The position numbers and the translations under genes were made by a program. A DNA stretch of 64,000 nt from Zanthoxylum bungeanum. Taxonomy: Eukaryota; Streptophyta; Magnoliopsida; Sapindales; Rutaceae. The DNA lies in contig SKCR01038158.1 of NCBI GenBank assembly GCA_019454045.1, positions 214,570 through 278,569 on the forward strand. The letters are read 5' to 3'. Below, in pieces: positions 12,076 to 25,207 of the stretch. Every line of letters begins with the position of its first letter. Within the stretch, counting starts at the first letter, position 1. The notes below the pieces were generated by a model. The model saw only the letters and a program-made list of their open reading frames with translations. It did no database searches and was not told the origin of the DNA.

Positions 12076-12847
12076 AATGTGACAATAACGCAAGTCATAC
12101 TTGGATTTTTCCAGATTTGAAATAGTAGCATACACTTGGATTAATCTATTAGTTTACAGAATTCATAAAACATATATTAACTTGATAATTTTCATATGAT
12201 ATTTATATACACACACACATACACACATATGCTTCAGTTATGAAATTTGGTAAAATAAGTTGAATAAATGTTTAATATAATATTAACTTTATAAAAATCA
12301 TATACATGAAAATTTGTAAACTTGGTAGTATAGATTTGAGTTAATATTAGGGGTTCAATTATCACATGCATACACCTAGTTGATTATGTGATAAAGTTGA
12401 GATTTTTTAATCTGGTTTATTTTTTATTTGTTGTATACTTGGTTTAGAGGTAAATTGTAGTTATACATAAGTAATTTCATCCAAGCTTGATTGAATTTTT
12501 ATATATCTATTTTAAAATTATTGTATTTCTTGCTGAGATTTAAAATGTAACACTAAATATTGAATGCCTAAGATTTTCTATTGAGAAAGTGATTAAGGAA
12601 ATTTTGTCACCAAGGCGATAAGAGCCTACGTGGGTAGGGATTTAAATGGTTACACTGGACCCCCTTATCCTCTGGGAATTTTCCTTTGTTCACCTATCAT
12701 AAGAAATTCTGGTCACAAATTTAAGGACTTGTGTTATTTAGTATTACTATCTTAAATAACAAAAAGAAGATTTTTAGTGTAACAAAAAAACAAATCATAA
12801 AGTTGATCTTTGTGTGAGTTGTCTTGTGTACAGTTTTCCAGTTACAC

Positions 12848-13075
12848 ATGGCGACTGGAAATATCAAAGTACCGGTCGCTCATGGAGAGAAACCGGATAA
12901 AATTGGTGGAGCAAACTTCAAACAGTGGCAGGGAAAAATGATATTCTACCTGACAACACTGCAGTTAGCTAAATATCTCAAAGAAGATCCTCCGGGTCTT
13001 GTGGATGGAGAAATGGAAACGGCTAAGCAACTGCGAATTAAGGCATGGTCGCAAGATGACTTCTTGTACAAAAAC
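12848..13075 (+). pseudogene. C0: N-terminal fragment of a Copia-type gag, interrupted by element C1
   Basis: Translation starts MATGNIKVPVAHGEKPD and continues with FKQWQGKMIFYLTTLQLAKYL, the N-terminal Gag signature of plant TNT1-like Copia elements (UBN2-like gag). The frame ends at 13075, where the LTR of C1 begins after aaaac, so only about 76 residues remain on this side. The rest of gag-pol should lie beyond the nested block and is not seen in this window. The start at 12848 is preferred over an in-frame ATG at 12824 because family members begin MAT. Confidence 0.75.
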
Positions 13076-14864
13076 TGTTGGGATTTATGTCCTAAAACTT
13101 CATGTATTGTAAACGGAATTGATTATTGTGATAAATATAAATATATTATTCATTTTATTAAAGTTGTTTGATTTATATCGCATATTGTCCAATTGTCTTG
13201 TTTACCTTGATTACTATTGTACCTTCAGACTTAGTGTATGTTTGATGCACAAGAGGATTTAAGTCTGAAGTTAGTAATCTAAATAGTCCATAGAGAGCAA
13301 ACAAAGAGGGTACTTTGTTTGTGGTTTATCTATAGCTGCGGTTCATTCTATACTTGTATGATGACCTTGATCCGGGATCGTTCATGTAGTGATATGAGAA
13401 TAGAGGCACCTTGTATGATGAGATCATATAGGACTGGACTCAGATAAATACGAATTTCTTTTAATATCCGTTAACCAAATAAATTCATTTTATCTAATAA
13501 ATGGTCATATATCGATTCAATCTTAATCCTGAGTGTACTACGAACTCCTACATGACAGGCTATGTCCTTTGATTTACTATGGTGAGGTTGGTTGCATTCC
13601 CGGCCAATAACTACGTATTTTGGGGATATGGTTTGGTGTGTAGCTGGGAATATTTTACATAGATATGGAATTCACTACTTTTTATGAGAAGTAGAAGAAT
13701 ATCTCTTTTAATAGTTGATTCGAGACTTGAACAATTTGAGTGCTCAAATTTTCTATTGCGAATAGAAAGTTTTATATTCATAATTGTTATGAATTAATTG
13801 TTCATTATAGAATCAATTGTGCTTAAGAGAAAAATATTTAGAGGGGTTTAACAGACTTTTGACCCGGCTCTATTAATGAGATATTCGTGAAGGGTTATAT
13901 TCATATGTAATAACTATATCGATGGACACCAAAGTTATTCGGTTTATTTTATCCATCTACGGTAACAGGGAGTTCAACTTCAAGTTTTTAGTGGAATAAC
14001 GCAGAGTTAATAATTCTTAATATTTGATTAAAGAGTTTATTTAATATTTCAGAATTATTGGAGCTCAGAACCGTAGGTTCATTTAGTCCCCGTGCTAGCT
14101 CAATTAACTGTAGCAAACCTAATATAATTAGATTGTCTAATTATATGCTCACTTTATATTTATATATTATTAATTAGATTAATAATATTTATTGTCACAA
14201 AGCCATATGGTTTGCCATGCTCTCCAATTTATTATGTCTATTAGGTGGCTTGTATACACCTAATAATTTTGTCATTAGCTAATCCATTCTTATGTTTTGG
14301 TATGGCCTCCACATTTATATATTTTCCATTGAAAGAAAGCATTAGATGCTTAATGACAAAGTCATTGTCTTTAGCTTATCATTTCTTATGCTTTAGTATA
14401 GCATTCACATTTTTGTGTTGGCCATTGCAAGAAAGCATTAGATGTTTAATGACAAGGTTAGTTGGCTTGTGTAAGAGAATATAATCTCTACCGTTTCTCT
14501 CACTTCAAAGGTTAACATTTTACATTCATTCACACAAGTATAAATTGAGAGAAAATAGAGAGAGTTTAAACATTCACAAGTGTTATGAGAGTGTTTGAAA
14601 TTCCAAAAGCCAAACACCATTGTGACATCTTAATTCTCTAAATTATTTAGAGTTTTGATCTTTGTGAGTGAAACCCACACTTCGCTTTGTTGGTTTCGAG
14701 TCATAGTTCGGAAGATCGAGTGGTTGATCCAAGCTTTGGACATCAAGAGATTGATTTCGGCTACTACAACAAATGGAGAAGGCAAAGAAAATTTTAAAGA
14801 TCCATACCGGAGCCGGTGCCACCACAAGCTTCTCCCGCCGCGCTAAGGAAATTAGTTTCCTACA
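13076..14864 (+). repeat. C1 5' LTR (1789 bp)
   Basis: Starts TGTTGGGATTTATGTCC and ends CCTACA directly before a tRNA-Met-type PBS. The first ~215 bp are repeated at 60889-61111 after the polypurine tract of the same element, which proves the boundary. The interior is AT-rich without real genes. Confidence 0.88.
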
Positions 14865-14883
14865 ATTGGCATCGAGAGCTTAA
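14865..14883 (+). other. C1 primer binding site
   Basis: ATTGGCATCGAGAGCTTAA immediately follows the LTR. It is a variant of the TGGTATCAGAGC initiator-tRNA-Met primer site of Copia elements. Confidence 0.75.
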
Positions 14884-16799
14884 GGTTGAAAATTTTTCTT
14901 AACCCTTCTCATTTTAGTTTTAATAATTTATATAAGATATAGATTATTAAAATGCATTTTGTAATAGTAGGCACAATTAGATTCATAAGATAAATGGTTT
15001 TAATGTTCATGTGATGAATGTTTACTTTTGATTCATGTGATGAATGTATTGCATTGATCGTTATTTTTTCCGGCTCTTGTTTTTAGCATTGGAAATGTAA
15101 GACCAAAAGGTCATATTCTTTCAAATGTTTTAAGTTAAGACCATAAGGTCATATTCTTTCAAGTGTTGTAAGTTTATTTCCTTTGTAATAAGTCCATTAT
15201 GTAACCCTTTTTGTAAGTTAGAGGAGTCGATGTCGCGAAGGACTTTTGACGGAAGAATTCCGCGAAGAACTCAACAACACTACATGGAACAAGATTTGAA
15301 GACCAAAGGATGCCTCAGATTTATTGTACTAATTAGATTAGTATAGAAAAATAAGAGCCCGGTCAACGAAATATGAAATATGTATGTTTTTACAATTTCC
15401 AGCCCTAGACATGTCGCGACGCGCTACGCATGCAAGAACTGAGGCTATTACCTCGATAGCATCACGATGGAGGTCACTTCGCGTCGCGACGTGACCTAGA
15501 GCTGGTACTTTTCCAGTTTCTGGTTTTCTAGGTGTCGCGACGCCCACCAGTTCGCGTCGCAATGCCCAGACCTGGGTAAATATGTATGTTTTAAAGTGTT
15601 TAATAACATGTCATATAGCCTAGGGTGCCTACTCTTGTATTTTCACATGCCATAACATGTAGATATGCATGATATTCTAGTCATAAAATATGATTTTATG
15701 TAATTTAAAAGTTAAATAAGAATATGAGATGCATGCAAACAGATTAATAAGATTAATTGGTTTAAAGGTTTAAAAATTGCGAATTTAAGTTTTAGAAACA
15801 AATGGACATTTTGAGTACATTATTTTCCTTGGTATATCAGATGGAAACCCGGACGTAAATTCCATACTCGGTTCCGAATGGACGGTAATATGGTCTGCAC
15901 TCGGGTATAATACCACGTACCTTTGGAATAAATAATGTGCTTTTATTGATTAAATGATTTAATGACATTTGGTCCGTTCGTTGAATTCTAAATTTTAAAA
16001 CCTATATGTGTATTAATAATTTAAGAGTTAAATTGATTAGATCACTATAACAACTTGATTAAATTAGTTTAATTAAGTTAATTGGTTAGTAGATACTAAT
16101 CGGGATTAGTGAATAAAATTTTAAGAGTTAAAATTGGTTAGATCACTAAATTATCAACTAGTATTAATAAGGTTATGACTTTAGCCGAGCATAATCTAAG
16201 ATTCATAAGATACTAGTAAGATAGAAACCTTACACTTAAAAATAGTGAGTGGGAGAGGGGTATACCACAATATATCCCGCGATCTCCATTGTTATCCAGA
16301 AAAGTGAGATTCAATAGGCGCCTCGAGACGGGTTGCTTTCGTCCCCCTACGGATGGTTTCCTTTTTGGGTCAATATCAGGTTTATATTCCGAAAGGACAG
16401 AGACTCTAGATGTATATGATGATTTGACCTATCCTACGGTGGCAGTTCCCTAGTTAAGTCCAAGGGTTCCGAAATAATGGGTCACACTCATAAATGAATG
16501 ATTAAGTGGTTAATCAAAGCTTCATTGATCAAAATAATGATAGTTCATTAATATAGGAATAAGAGTTATTTCAGATATGATAATCAATTGAGAATGTCTG
16601 AGTCTATCATACGAATACTTGACCCACCCTACGGCGGCACTTATTTGTGGGATGATAGATAACGTAGCATAGTAATCATTTTAGGTTTCTAATTCATTAT
16701 ACATTAATAATGCATCATGTTTAATTTTATGCCTAAATGTTTGACAATTTTAATATGCGACGAATGAATGTTGAATGCACTTTTATTATTTTTTAAGCC
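14884..16799 (+). other. C1 leader, about 1.9 kb, no gene recognised
   Basis: Long AT-rich stretch between PBS and gag. It includes a GC-rich island at about 15405-15575 with three gtcgcgacg-type motifs. I see no ORF with family features. The start codon of gag follows at 16800. Confidence 0.6.
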
Positions 16800-17630
16800 A
16801 TGGCATCTACAATTATCTCAATTCTCAAACAACAAGAAAAATTAACCGGGGATAATTATGTTAACTGGAAAAGTGACATGAATGCTATTTTGGTATGCGA
16901 AGACCTTAAATTTATCCTAATGGAGGGATGTCATCCTGAGCCAGCACCAAATGCTCGCAGAGCTGCACGTAATGCCTATAATAATTGGATTAAAGCTGAT
17001 GAGAAAGCCCATAGCTATTTGATATCATCCATGTCTGAGGTTCTTGCTGCATAGTATGAGCCTATGGAGACAACATCAATGATTATACAGTCATTACAGA
17101 ACATATTTGGGCAACCTTCAGACCGGCAACAACATGAGGCAATAGTCTCTGTATTGACTGCTAGAATGAAGGAAGGCACATCAGTCCGAGACCATGTGTT
17201 AAGATGATGTCTCATCTTAATATGGTTGAAACCCATAGTGCACGTATCAATGTGCAATTCCAGGTGACAATGATCATGGAAACCCGTCTGAAGAGTTTCA
17301 TGCAGTTTAAAAGCAACTGTTCTATTAATAAGTTGACTTTTACGTTGACTGAACTACTAAATGAGCTGACCAATTACGAGTTCGTTATGAATGGTCCTCG
17401 TAGGTCAAATACCGAGGCAAATGTTACCGAATCTTCTAAATCTGCAAAGAAGAAGAAGAACGGCAATTGGAAGGCAATTGCAAAACCAATGAAAAAGAAG
17501 AACAACAAAGGCTCTAAAGGAACCAATGCCAAAGGAAAATATTTCCATTGTGAACAACAAGGACATTGGAAAAGGAATTGTCTGAAATACCTTACTGAGC
17601 TTAAAGAGAAGAAAAATACAGGTAAATATG
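16800..17630 (+). pseudogene. C1 Copia gag, broken
   Basis: Begins MASTIISILKQQEKLTGDNY and continues with LTGDNYVNWKSDMNAIL, the N-terminal Gag pattern of plant Copia elements. An in-frame stop at 17052-17054 and a frame change around 17200 split it. The zinc knuckle near 17541-17583 reads YFHCEQQGHWKRNC. The first cysteine of the usual C-x2-C-x4-H-x4-C is tyrosine. Gag would coat the RNA genome. It lies just ahead of protease in the same frame, as in Copia polyproteins. The element cannot make an intact Gag. Confidence 0.85.
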
Positions 17631-18832
17631 ATTTACTTGTCATTGAGTCTCTTTTAGAGGAGGATGATAAATCCATATGGATTGTTGATTCTGGTGCCAC
17701 TAACCATGTTTGTTGTTCTTTGCAGCTACTTGACTCATGGAGGGACCTTGCTGAAGGTAGCTTTACCATGAGAATTGGGACATGGAATGCTGTTTCAGCA
17801 AAAGCAGTAGGAGTTTAAAATTTGAATTTTAATAAGAGTTATTTATGTTTGAATGGTGTGCTATATATTCCTGGTTTTCACAGGAATTTGATTTCTGTAA
17901 CAAAACTTATGGAATGTGATTTTTCTATTTCATTTAATAATAAATCATTTATTAGTAGAAATGGATTAAATATATGCACGAGAAACTCTGAAAATAATCT
18001 ATATGTATTAAGGTCGTTAATGCATGAATCATTGCTTAATACTGAAATGTTTAAGATTGAAAAATCTAAAACTAAACGGCAAAAGATTTCTCATGATGAT
18101 TCCTATTTATGGTACCTTAGACTTGGTCACATTAACCTTGACCGGATAGATAGACTAATAGAGAACGAGGTTTTAAATCAGTTAAGACTCGGTATTTTAC
18201 CTGTCTATAAATCCTGCCTAGAAGGCAAAATGACTAAGAGACCTTTTACTGGAAAAGGGATAAGGGCCAAAGAAACACTTAAGCTAATACATTCGGACAT
18301 TTGCGGACCGATAAATGTAAAAGCCCGAGGTGGTTATGAAGACTTCGTCACTTTCATTGACGATTATTCCAGATATTGGTATGTTTACCTAATGCAACAC
18401 AAGTCAGATACATTGGAAAAGTTCAAAGATTATCATGCTGAGGTTGAGAACCAGTTAGGTCAAAGCATCAAAATTCCACGATCAGATCGTGGAGGAGAGT
18501 ACCTTGATAGAAATTTCTAGGAATTCTTAGTTGAGCATGGAATTATTTCACAGCTCACAGCACCTGGAACACCACAACAAAATGGTGTTGCAGAAAGGAG
18601 AAATCAGACCCTAGTAGACATGATAAGATCAATGTTTAGTTATAGCATTCTACCTAGTTCATTATGGGGGTATGCATTGCAAACTGCAATGTATATCCTG
18701 AATGTAGTTCATTCTAAGTCTATTTCTAAGACTCCCTTAGAGTTGTGGAATGGTCGTAAAGCTAGTTTTTTATATTTCCGCATATGGGGTGTCCGACAAA
18801 TGTGCTAAAAAACAAGACTACTAAGTTGGAAC
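17631..18832 (+). pseudogene. C1 protease and integrase, broken, cut by element C2
   Basis: The protease motif WIVDSGATNHVC is at about 17676-17711. A stop at 17817-17819 is followed by a frame that continues the pol. The integrase zinc region shows LWYLRLGH and KSCLEGKMTKRPF, with tyrosine replacing an expected histidine and an expected cysteine. The catalytic core includes HSDICGPI, FIDDYSRYWYVYL and RSDRGGEY; a stop follows at 18518-18520. Homology resumes with [18 protein letters not shown]. Reading ends at 18832 inside the integrase C-terminal region. The remainder continues in register at 59265, on the other side of the 40-kb C2 insertion. Confidence 0.88.
18828..18832. repeat. Probable target-site duplication (left) of C2
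   Basis: ggaac before the LTR; gaaac follows the other LTR at 59265-59269 (one mismatch). The C1 integrase frame is continuous if one copy is discounted, which supports the duplication. Confidence 0.75.
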
Positions 18833-21353
18833 TGTTGGGGTTTCGGGCGATGGGCGCAGCGGAAACGCGGTTCGGGCGAAATCATATTTGAAAACTTTTT
18901 CAAATTACCGAATAAATTATTCAATATCTAATATGAATAGTTTATTCATATTTCTTCTAAACCTATTTATTCGATATCGAATAACGACATAAATATATAT
19001 GAAATGTCGCGAAATTTTTACGAAAAACATTTTTCCATAAAACACGTTTTTGACTGAACCGACCACCCGACACTTATGGAGACTGCCCAGGTCAGCCCCA
19101 ATAGTGTCAGGGCAGTTCATGGGCTGCCCGAACAAAGACGAACTCACTGTTTGGACAGCCGTCACCTGGTTGGCTCAAAAGTCACCTGGTAACGCCGTTT
19201 TTTGGCCGTTTACGCTTATTTCAACTCCGAAACACTTTCCGGCAATTGTTCCAACTCCAAAAACACATCCATTACATTCAAAACACATCAAATGCATCAC
19301 AAAAAATTTAGTTTTAATAGATCTGATCAGGAACCGAAATTAATGAATTTTTCATGCTTTAAATCCAAATTTTCAAGATTAATCAAATTAATCAAAACAC
19401 CAAATCAAGTCACCACATATGAACAACCCAAGAACAATTATAGGTGTCACAAGAGTGTTCATAACTCTCTAGAATAGAAACTCATCAACAATTGATCAAA
19501 TTGGAAACTAATTACACTAATTACTTCCAAAACTACTTCACACATGCAATACAACTTCCAATCCATCATCCACAACCAAAACCCCAAAAATTTCAGATTT
19601 GAAGGAACCTTATAACATTTCTAAATCACCAAGAAATAAGAAATCAAATTTCTAAGCTTAGGGTTTAAGTGGATTACCTTTAATCACTTGGTTCCTCTGC
19701 TTTTTTCTTGATTTTTCCTTCAATTCTTCATGGAATCATCAAACAAAGTTGAAACCCATTTTTTCTTGGAGACTCACGGCCATGGAACCATCTGGAAGAA
19801 GATGAAAACAATTTTCAATTTAAATCCCCTTTGACCGACTTTTTGAGGGCATTTTTGTCCAATCCAAAAAATTAAATCAATTAATTAAATTGAACTTTAT
19901 TTCAACAAATCAAATTTGGACAAATAAAGTCTAATTAAATCATGCCACACAAACCAATAATAATTGCACAAATTCCATAACAATTATGAAAAAAGTTTAA
20001 TTAATTAATCATTTAAATATTTAACAATTAAATATATAAATAAATAATTAATATAATTATTATTATATATGTATTTTTATTTACAATAAATAACAAATAC
20101 ATATATTTATGGCATGTCTCAAAATCTCATTTGAAGAATAATTAATGTGTATCTAATCATATTATGTATCAAATACAAATACACAATAATTATTAGCGGA
20201 CAAAATCCCCTAATGCATGTGTTATCGTTTAACCGATTAAACGATCCGAATTAACTCATATTAATCCGGTGAAGTATTATGAATAATCAGTATTATTCAT
20301 ATCGCGTTGCCCAAGTGCTCAACGAATACACTTCATATTGTGGGACTCTCTAAGTTTAGGTTTATCTGTCACGAAATCCAATTTCGTGTCCATAACCCAC
20401 CCACTCATGGATTATGACGACCACGAATAATCTCGCTAAACTATGCAAGCCGAGGTCATTACATACGTATAATCCCTCCGTCATAGGCTATCAGTATTAT
20501 ACCTGGGATATAGATGAAAATGTCAAATCCATTTGGTATAATACAGTCGACTTTCAATTTACAATCTCTAAATAACACTCGGAACTGATTTTCGAAGTTA
20601 TACCATGGTCATGGATTTACTAGATCGTAAACACGTGAGGATGCATATGCCTTGTACACAGGACTGACATATCCTATCTTGATACGCACTGGATATCATG
20701 AGCATCAGTCCACACCCAACGAACAAGAAGATGTCTGATCATGAATAGATCGTTGACGTGACTGCCATCAAAGTGTGGAGGATAACTCATAAATCCCACT
20801 GTGGTATCTCAAGTCAGATGACCACTATGCTCGCTAAACTAGTGAAGATTCATATTGACGTTGGTGTACCATCTATTAGGAAATCTTCAGTGAGTCGTTC
20901 GGTGTCTTATCAAATAAACACCTACATGTCTATACGAGTCTCTCGAGACTCATGGTTCACTAGGATAAACCATCAGACCAAGTCACAATATACGACATAT
21001 ACTGGTCTCAATGTATTTTACTAACCGACCCGTGTTAGTAAATCATGACCATGAACTTTATTTAAGGACATATATCTTATAGTGTGTTTCCCAATGTCAA
21101 TTACAAACTACGTTGTAACTGCACACTATACTGTAAATCCTAGGGTCTTTGTCTAATATACACGTATCACTAAATCAGAATTAGTTTTGATCTAATCGTA
21201 ATCAGATATCTAATCGTAATTAGATCGAATAAGTGTATAAAAGACAATGGTGCTACCATTAAATTAGTAATATTATGGAAAATAGAATTGCTCGTATTTA
21301 TGAATTAGACATAAATACGATCTGGATTGGCACTCTGAGCACCAACCCTAACA
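18833..21353 (-). repeat. C2 3' LTR (2521 bp)
   Basis: Pairs with 56736-59264 along its length with scattered substitutions and small indels. Followed on the plus strand by atttctcccacttgctc, i.e. the polypurine tract in element sense. No gene inside. Confidence 0.88.
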
Positions 21354-21688
21354 ATTTCTCCCACTTGCTCTAGTGTCAATCCATGGTATCATATACACAT
21401 CTCAATGTGTATCACATACTCATAGCCCTCAAGAGCTCACCTCGCACTCAAGAGGTAGGCAATAACAAGTGAGCCTGTTTTAATAAATTGAGTCCGTCCA
21501 ACAAACTCAATCTTTTTCCTTAGCCAGCATCATTCATATTTCGCAGAATCCAAATTCCACATCAATATGACTCAGACACTATATTAGTATTGTGCTATAG
21601 CTACTAAGTTGTCTATGTATTTAGAGATCAAATCCAAATACTTTAATACAACCGCAAACACTATACTAATATGAAACTTCTAATCTAT
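21354..21688 (-). other. C2 3' internal segment with polypurine tract
   Basis: The first bases read AGTGGGAGAAAT in element sense. The rest is non-coding and runs up to the TSD of G1; C2 resumes at 41883. Confidence 0.65.
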
Positions 21689-21693
21689 AGGGT
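21689..21693. repeat. Target-site duplication (left) of G1
   Basis: agggt, identical to 41878-41882. Confidence 0.92.
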
Positions 21694-23084
21694 TGACCGG
21701 CGTAAACACACACGTATAACGCAAGCGCACATATCGTTCAAGTAGTATAAAAATATCGATCCCACGATGACTTAATATCTAAACTATTATTTTTATGAGG
21801 TCAAATGATTACTAACATCTAACAGGTTATTTGATTGATTTGAAATGGTGACGATTCTAAATTTAAAAACAAGTAAATAAAATTATTCGAAAGTAGATTT
21901 TAAGAAAATTCAATATTAAAAACTATCCATGGTTGTGATTTCTTCAAATATCATTTTAAAGATGAAGTGGTTATTTTAAAGTTGGGTAATATATTGATTT
22001 ATTAACCTGGAACACTAAATTATGTGTAAGCCTCTGTCGATGGTCAGACACAAATACCCAGTTTAACCCAATTGAACCATATGTCTATGTCAACCAAATT
22101 ATCTGGATTCATTAAGTTTAAGTTCCAATTATGGCTACCCCCGCCCGAAAGATATATGTCTATCCTGTAAGGAAATCTATTAAATGGTTATCTTTCCTCA
22201 AGGAAGATCGTGGGCTATTGAGTCTAAGGTCTTAAACTTAAAATCTCTATGTCTAGTTCATTTTAAGTTTCACAGTTCAATTTTATTAATGGCCAGTTAA
22301 TGAAAAAAGCATTAAGATTAAGAGTCAATAAATAAATCTTTATAATACCCAAACTATAATCTAACCCCTTATAAACCGGTGATATAAAAGTCATCAAAAC
22401 CCTAGATAACTAATTTAGTTACAAGACATAACTAGGGCTAGTAAAAACTTGAAAATAAAATACATAAAGTAAAAATGCGGTAAAGTAAAAACTGAAAAGT
22501 AAATTACAATAAAATAAAATGCTAAGGTAAAATGAATTAATTTTACTACTACTAATTTAGATATCTCCCATAATATAATATATAAACTTGTGATAACATT
22601 ACCAACCAGCCATATAGGCGGTATCCTGATTAAGTCAAATTAAGTCCAATCAGCCATTAAGGCGGTAAAAAGATTTGTCCATGAACATACCATATAGGCG
22701 GTAAGAAAGTTTAATTACCAACCGACCAATCTGGCCGTATCCTTGATTAGTCAGGTTTAAACCAGAAAAATGAATTACCAACCGACCAATCTGGTGGTAT
22801 CATTTTTAAGTCAATATTTTAAATAGTGAATATATTATATTTAAGGGAGATTAATCTAAATAGCAATAGTAAAAGAATTACCTTTCACCTTAGCTGGGGA
22901 AGTTACCTCCTCATGGTGAATAGTAAAAACTGTAAAATGTAAGAAAGTAAATTACTATTATTACAAAAAGTAATTAAAATTTAATTACAAAACTAAAATT
23001 AAAAGAAACTAGAGAGAGAAACTCCCTATTTACATCAAAGAAATGAGAGAGAATGGTACATCTCAAACTGAAATTTCGCTCTCT

Positions 23085-23091
23085 ATTTATA
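23085..23091 (-). promoter_or_regulatory. TATA box of the G1 LTR
   Basis: Minus strand TATAAATAG, with the ABRE-like cluster immediately upstream in element sense. The same box is at 41069-41075 in the 5' LTR. Confidence 0.65.
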
Positions 23092-23152
23092 GGCATCAGC
23101 AAGGGTCGTGCGTCGCGACGCCCAGCTCACGTCGCGACACCCGTTTTGGTCG

Positions 23153-23587
23153 ACGTGGCAGCTTCTGGTTCGTCGAGTGAGATTCTGGATAAGGTGATAA
23201 GGTGACACGTGGCAAGGTTGTTGGAGACTCAATTATTGTGACACGTGGCGGCTTCTGATTGGTCGGCTAGATTCTTATCCGCCACGTTTCAGATAGGGAT
23301 AAAAGAGCCAATAATTGATGGTGACGTGGCAGTGACGTGGCGACACGTGGCAAAGTGTCTGTCGGCACCATAGAATTGCGACACGTGGCACTTCCTGATT
23401 GGCTGATGATGACGTGGCGGTGAGGTGGCATGTTGACTCGGTCAACTGATGATGTGGACGATGACGTGGCTGATAGGTGGAGTGACACATGGCGGCACGT
23501 GGCAATGGTGACTGTCGGCACCTTAGGATGATGACACGTGGCACGACGCATGTTAGCAGATCAGCTGTGATGGTGACACGTGGCATG
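23153..23587 (-). promoter_or_regulatory. Cluster of 12 ACGTGGC (ABRE/G-box) cores in G1 LTR U3
   Basis: I count twelve ACGTGGC cores in about 435 bp: seven CACGTGGC and five GACGTGGC. ACGTGGC is the established ABA-responsive element core bound by bZIP factors. The 5' LTR counterpart (about 41118-41596) keeps nine exact cores and several with one mismatch. All lie upstream of the LTR TATA box. A regulatory role is inferred. Confidence 0.7.
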
Positions 23588-23879
23588 GCGCACGTTAGCA
23601 AAGTCAAATTTTCTCAGATTCTGAACCGTTGACCCGGCGCACGTTAGCAGCTCTGGTGCATGTTACGCGTCGCGACGCCAAGGGCTTGTGAGTCGTGACG
23701 TGCCTAAATTACCAAAATGCCCTTTTGTCAATTTTCAAAGTTTTGCTCCAAATCACCTCCAGAATGTCCTGAAACTTTATTTATCTACAAAACACATCAA
23801 AATATTCACAAAACTCAAGAAACTATACCAAATATTAGGTTAAATGAGTGGGAAATAGTGATAGATTTACCACTCATCA

Positions 23880-25207
23880 CACCCCCAAACCTAACATTTT
23901 GCTAGTCCTCGAGCAAAACATAAAATAAAATAACATAAGTAAAATTTAACTAAGCCATTTTCGTAGGGATCACGGTTGCATTTAGCGTATGCAACATGCC
24001 TTTAAACCCCTAGGTGTCCCTAGTGGACGAGTTGTAGTCTCGTGAGGGTTTACAGCAATGATACCCACAAACATTTTACAAAAGTAAGAAGGTAGTAAAA
24101 CTAATGCAAACAAAAGCAAAAAGACAAGAGAAAAGAGAATAAAGAAAGTTAGTGACTAATCAGGTGAAACTTCTACTCCAAGTTACTAGTTGTTTTCTTT
24201 CTTTCTAATTTACTGAATAAGTAAATTCTCCGATTATATTTACCATTCTTCATTTACACAACCAACAAAATATTAAACAACTCATTTTTTCCCACAACAG
24301 TCATAAGTGCAGTTGATAAGAGAGTAATATTTTTGTCCTAAAGTTCTATCAGATTTCACACCTTTTTGTAGCAATGGAATAATTTTTCTCATTTTTCAGA
24401 TTTTTTCTTTGATTTTTTTTTCTATTTTTTATTTATATACAATATCTTCCATCTAAGTAGCGAGTGTTGGGTCGGTGGCTCCCAAACCAGTTGGCTTTAG
24501 GGCACCAGGTGTTAAGACACCCATACATACTTAATTACTCAGACTTCATATATATTTATATTTTTGCAGCATCTTTGATCCATGTAACGAGCTTTGGGCC
24601 AGTGACTCCCAAACCAGTTGGTTTTAGGGCACTAGGTGTTAAAACACCCTTACAGACTTAATAACTCGAATCTCAGACGCCTTTTTTTTTTACTCCATTG
24701 CTTTTTGAGATGCTTCCTCCAATTAAACTAGTGCACTGAATATTACAAACTTTTCAATTATAGCTCATGTCTGTATGTTACTATGTATGTTGATAATACC
24801 TGTCAACTAAGCATACGAAGATCCATTTTAGTCTGTTATATGGAGAATTTACAAATTAAATAATTTAAAAGGAAATAAACAAAAATTAACTTATTTCGAA
24901 AATAGGCTTGAGATACGTCTCAGGAGTGGAAACTCCTTACTCAGCTATCTCTTACCAATTTCACCTTTTTAGTCAAACTAAAAACACAAAACACAAAAAA
25001 AAATTTGTAATTTTTGAAAAAATATCATTTTTTTTTGTATTTTTCGAAAAATTTTGGACACAAAATAAAAATAACACACAAACTAAAAATAAGGTACTGA
25101 TTAACTAATTCCCTCCCCCAAACCTAAATGAGACATTGTCCCCAATGTCTTAAACAGTAAGAAGAGTTTAGAAGGTAGTACCTGGTTAGCTGAAATTCTA
25201 CAAGAAA
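23880..25207 (-). other. G1 region between LOG pseudogene and 3' LTR, with PPT and a ~120-bp direct repeat
   Basis: Directly next to the LTR, element sense reads AGGTTTGGGGGTG, a polypurine tract. A ~120-bp unit (accagttgg..ttagggcac..ggtgttaa) is present twice, near 24470-24530 and 24590-24665. The same two-copy arrangement recurs in G2. No gene seen; long T and A runs. Confidence 0.7.

Larger units (their letters stand above)
11260..12847 (+). other. Unassigned AT-rich region, possible LTR/leader of an older Copia element (C0)
   Basis: No coding sequence was recognised. Contains a TATA-like box at 11428-11435. A leader-like stretch follows, with ATG at about 11590 ending in a GAG/GTGAGG splice-donor-like site. 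A palindrome and tandem repeat lie at 11912-12075. Because a Copia gag starts at its right end on the same strand, I suspect promoter plus leader of that element. I could not find a tRNA-primer site or LTR boundaries. Confidence 0.35.
21694..23879 (-). repeat. G1 3' LTR (2186 bp)
   Basis: Starts TGACCGGCGTAAACACACAC and ends CCACTCATCA. Contains repeated accaaccgaccaatctggcggta-type motifs at about 22600-22800 and the ABRE-like cluster at 23153-23587. Its plus-strand left part (R/U5 in element sense) is shared with the LTRs of G2; the U3 part is not. Confidence 0.9.

Noticed and set aside
23267..23607. Open frames of ~100 codons rich in Thr, His and Pro in the G1 LTR (also 41240-41616)
   Set aside because: They arise from the repeated ACGTGGC motifs and are not conserved as a single frame between the two LTRs.
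24464..24661. 65-codon ORF with PKPVGFRALGVKTP repeats (also 30199-30384)
   Set aside because: It follows the duplicated ~120-bp unit on the strand opposite to the elements, and I see no domain; most likely a repeat shadow.
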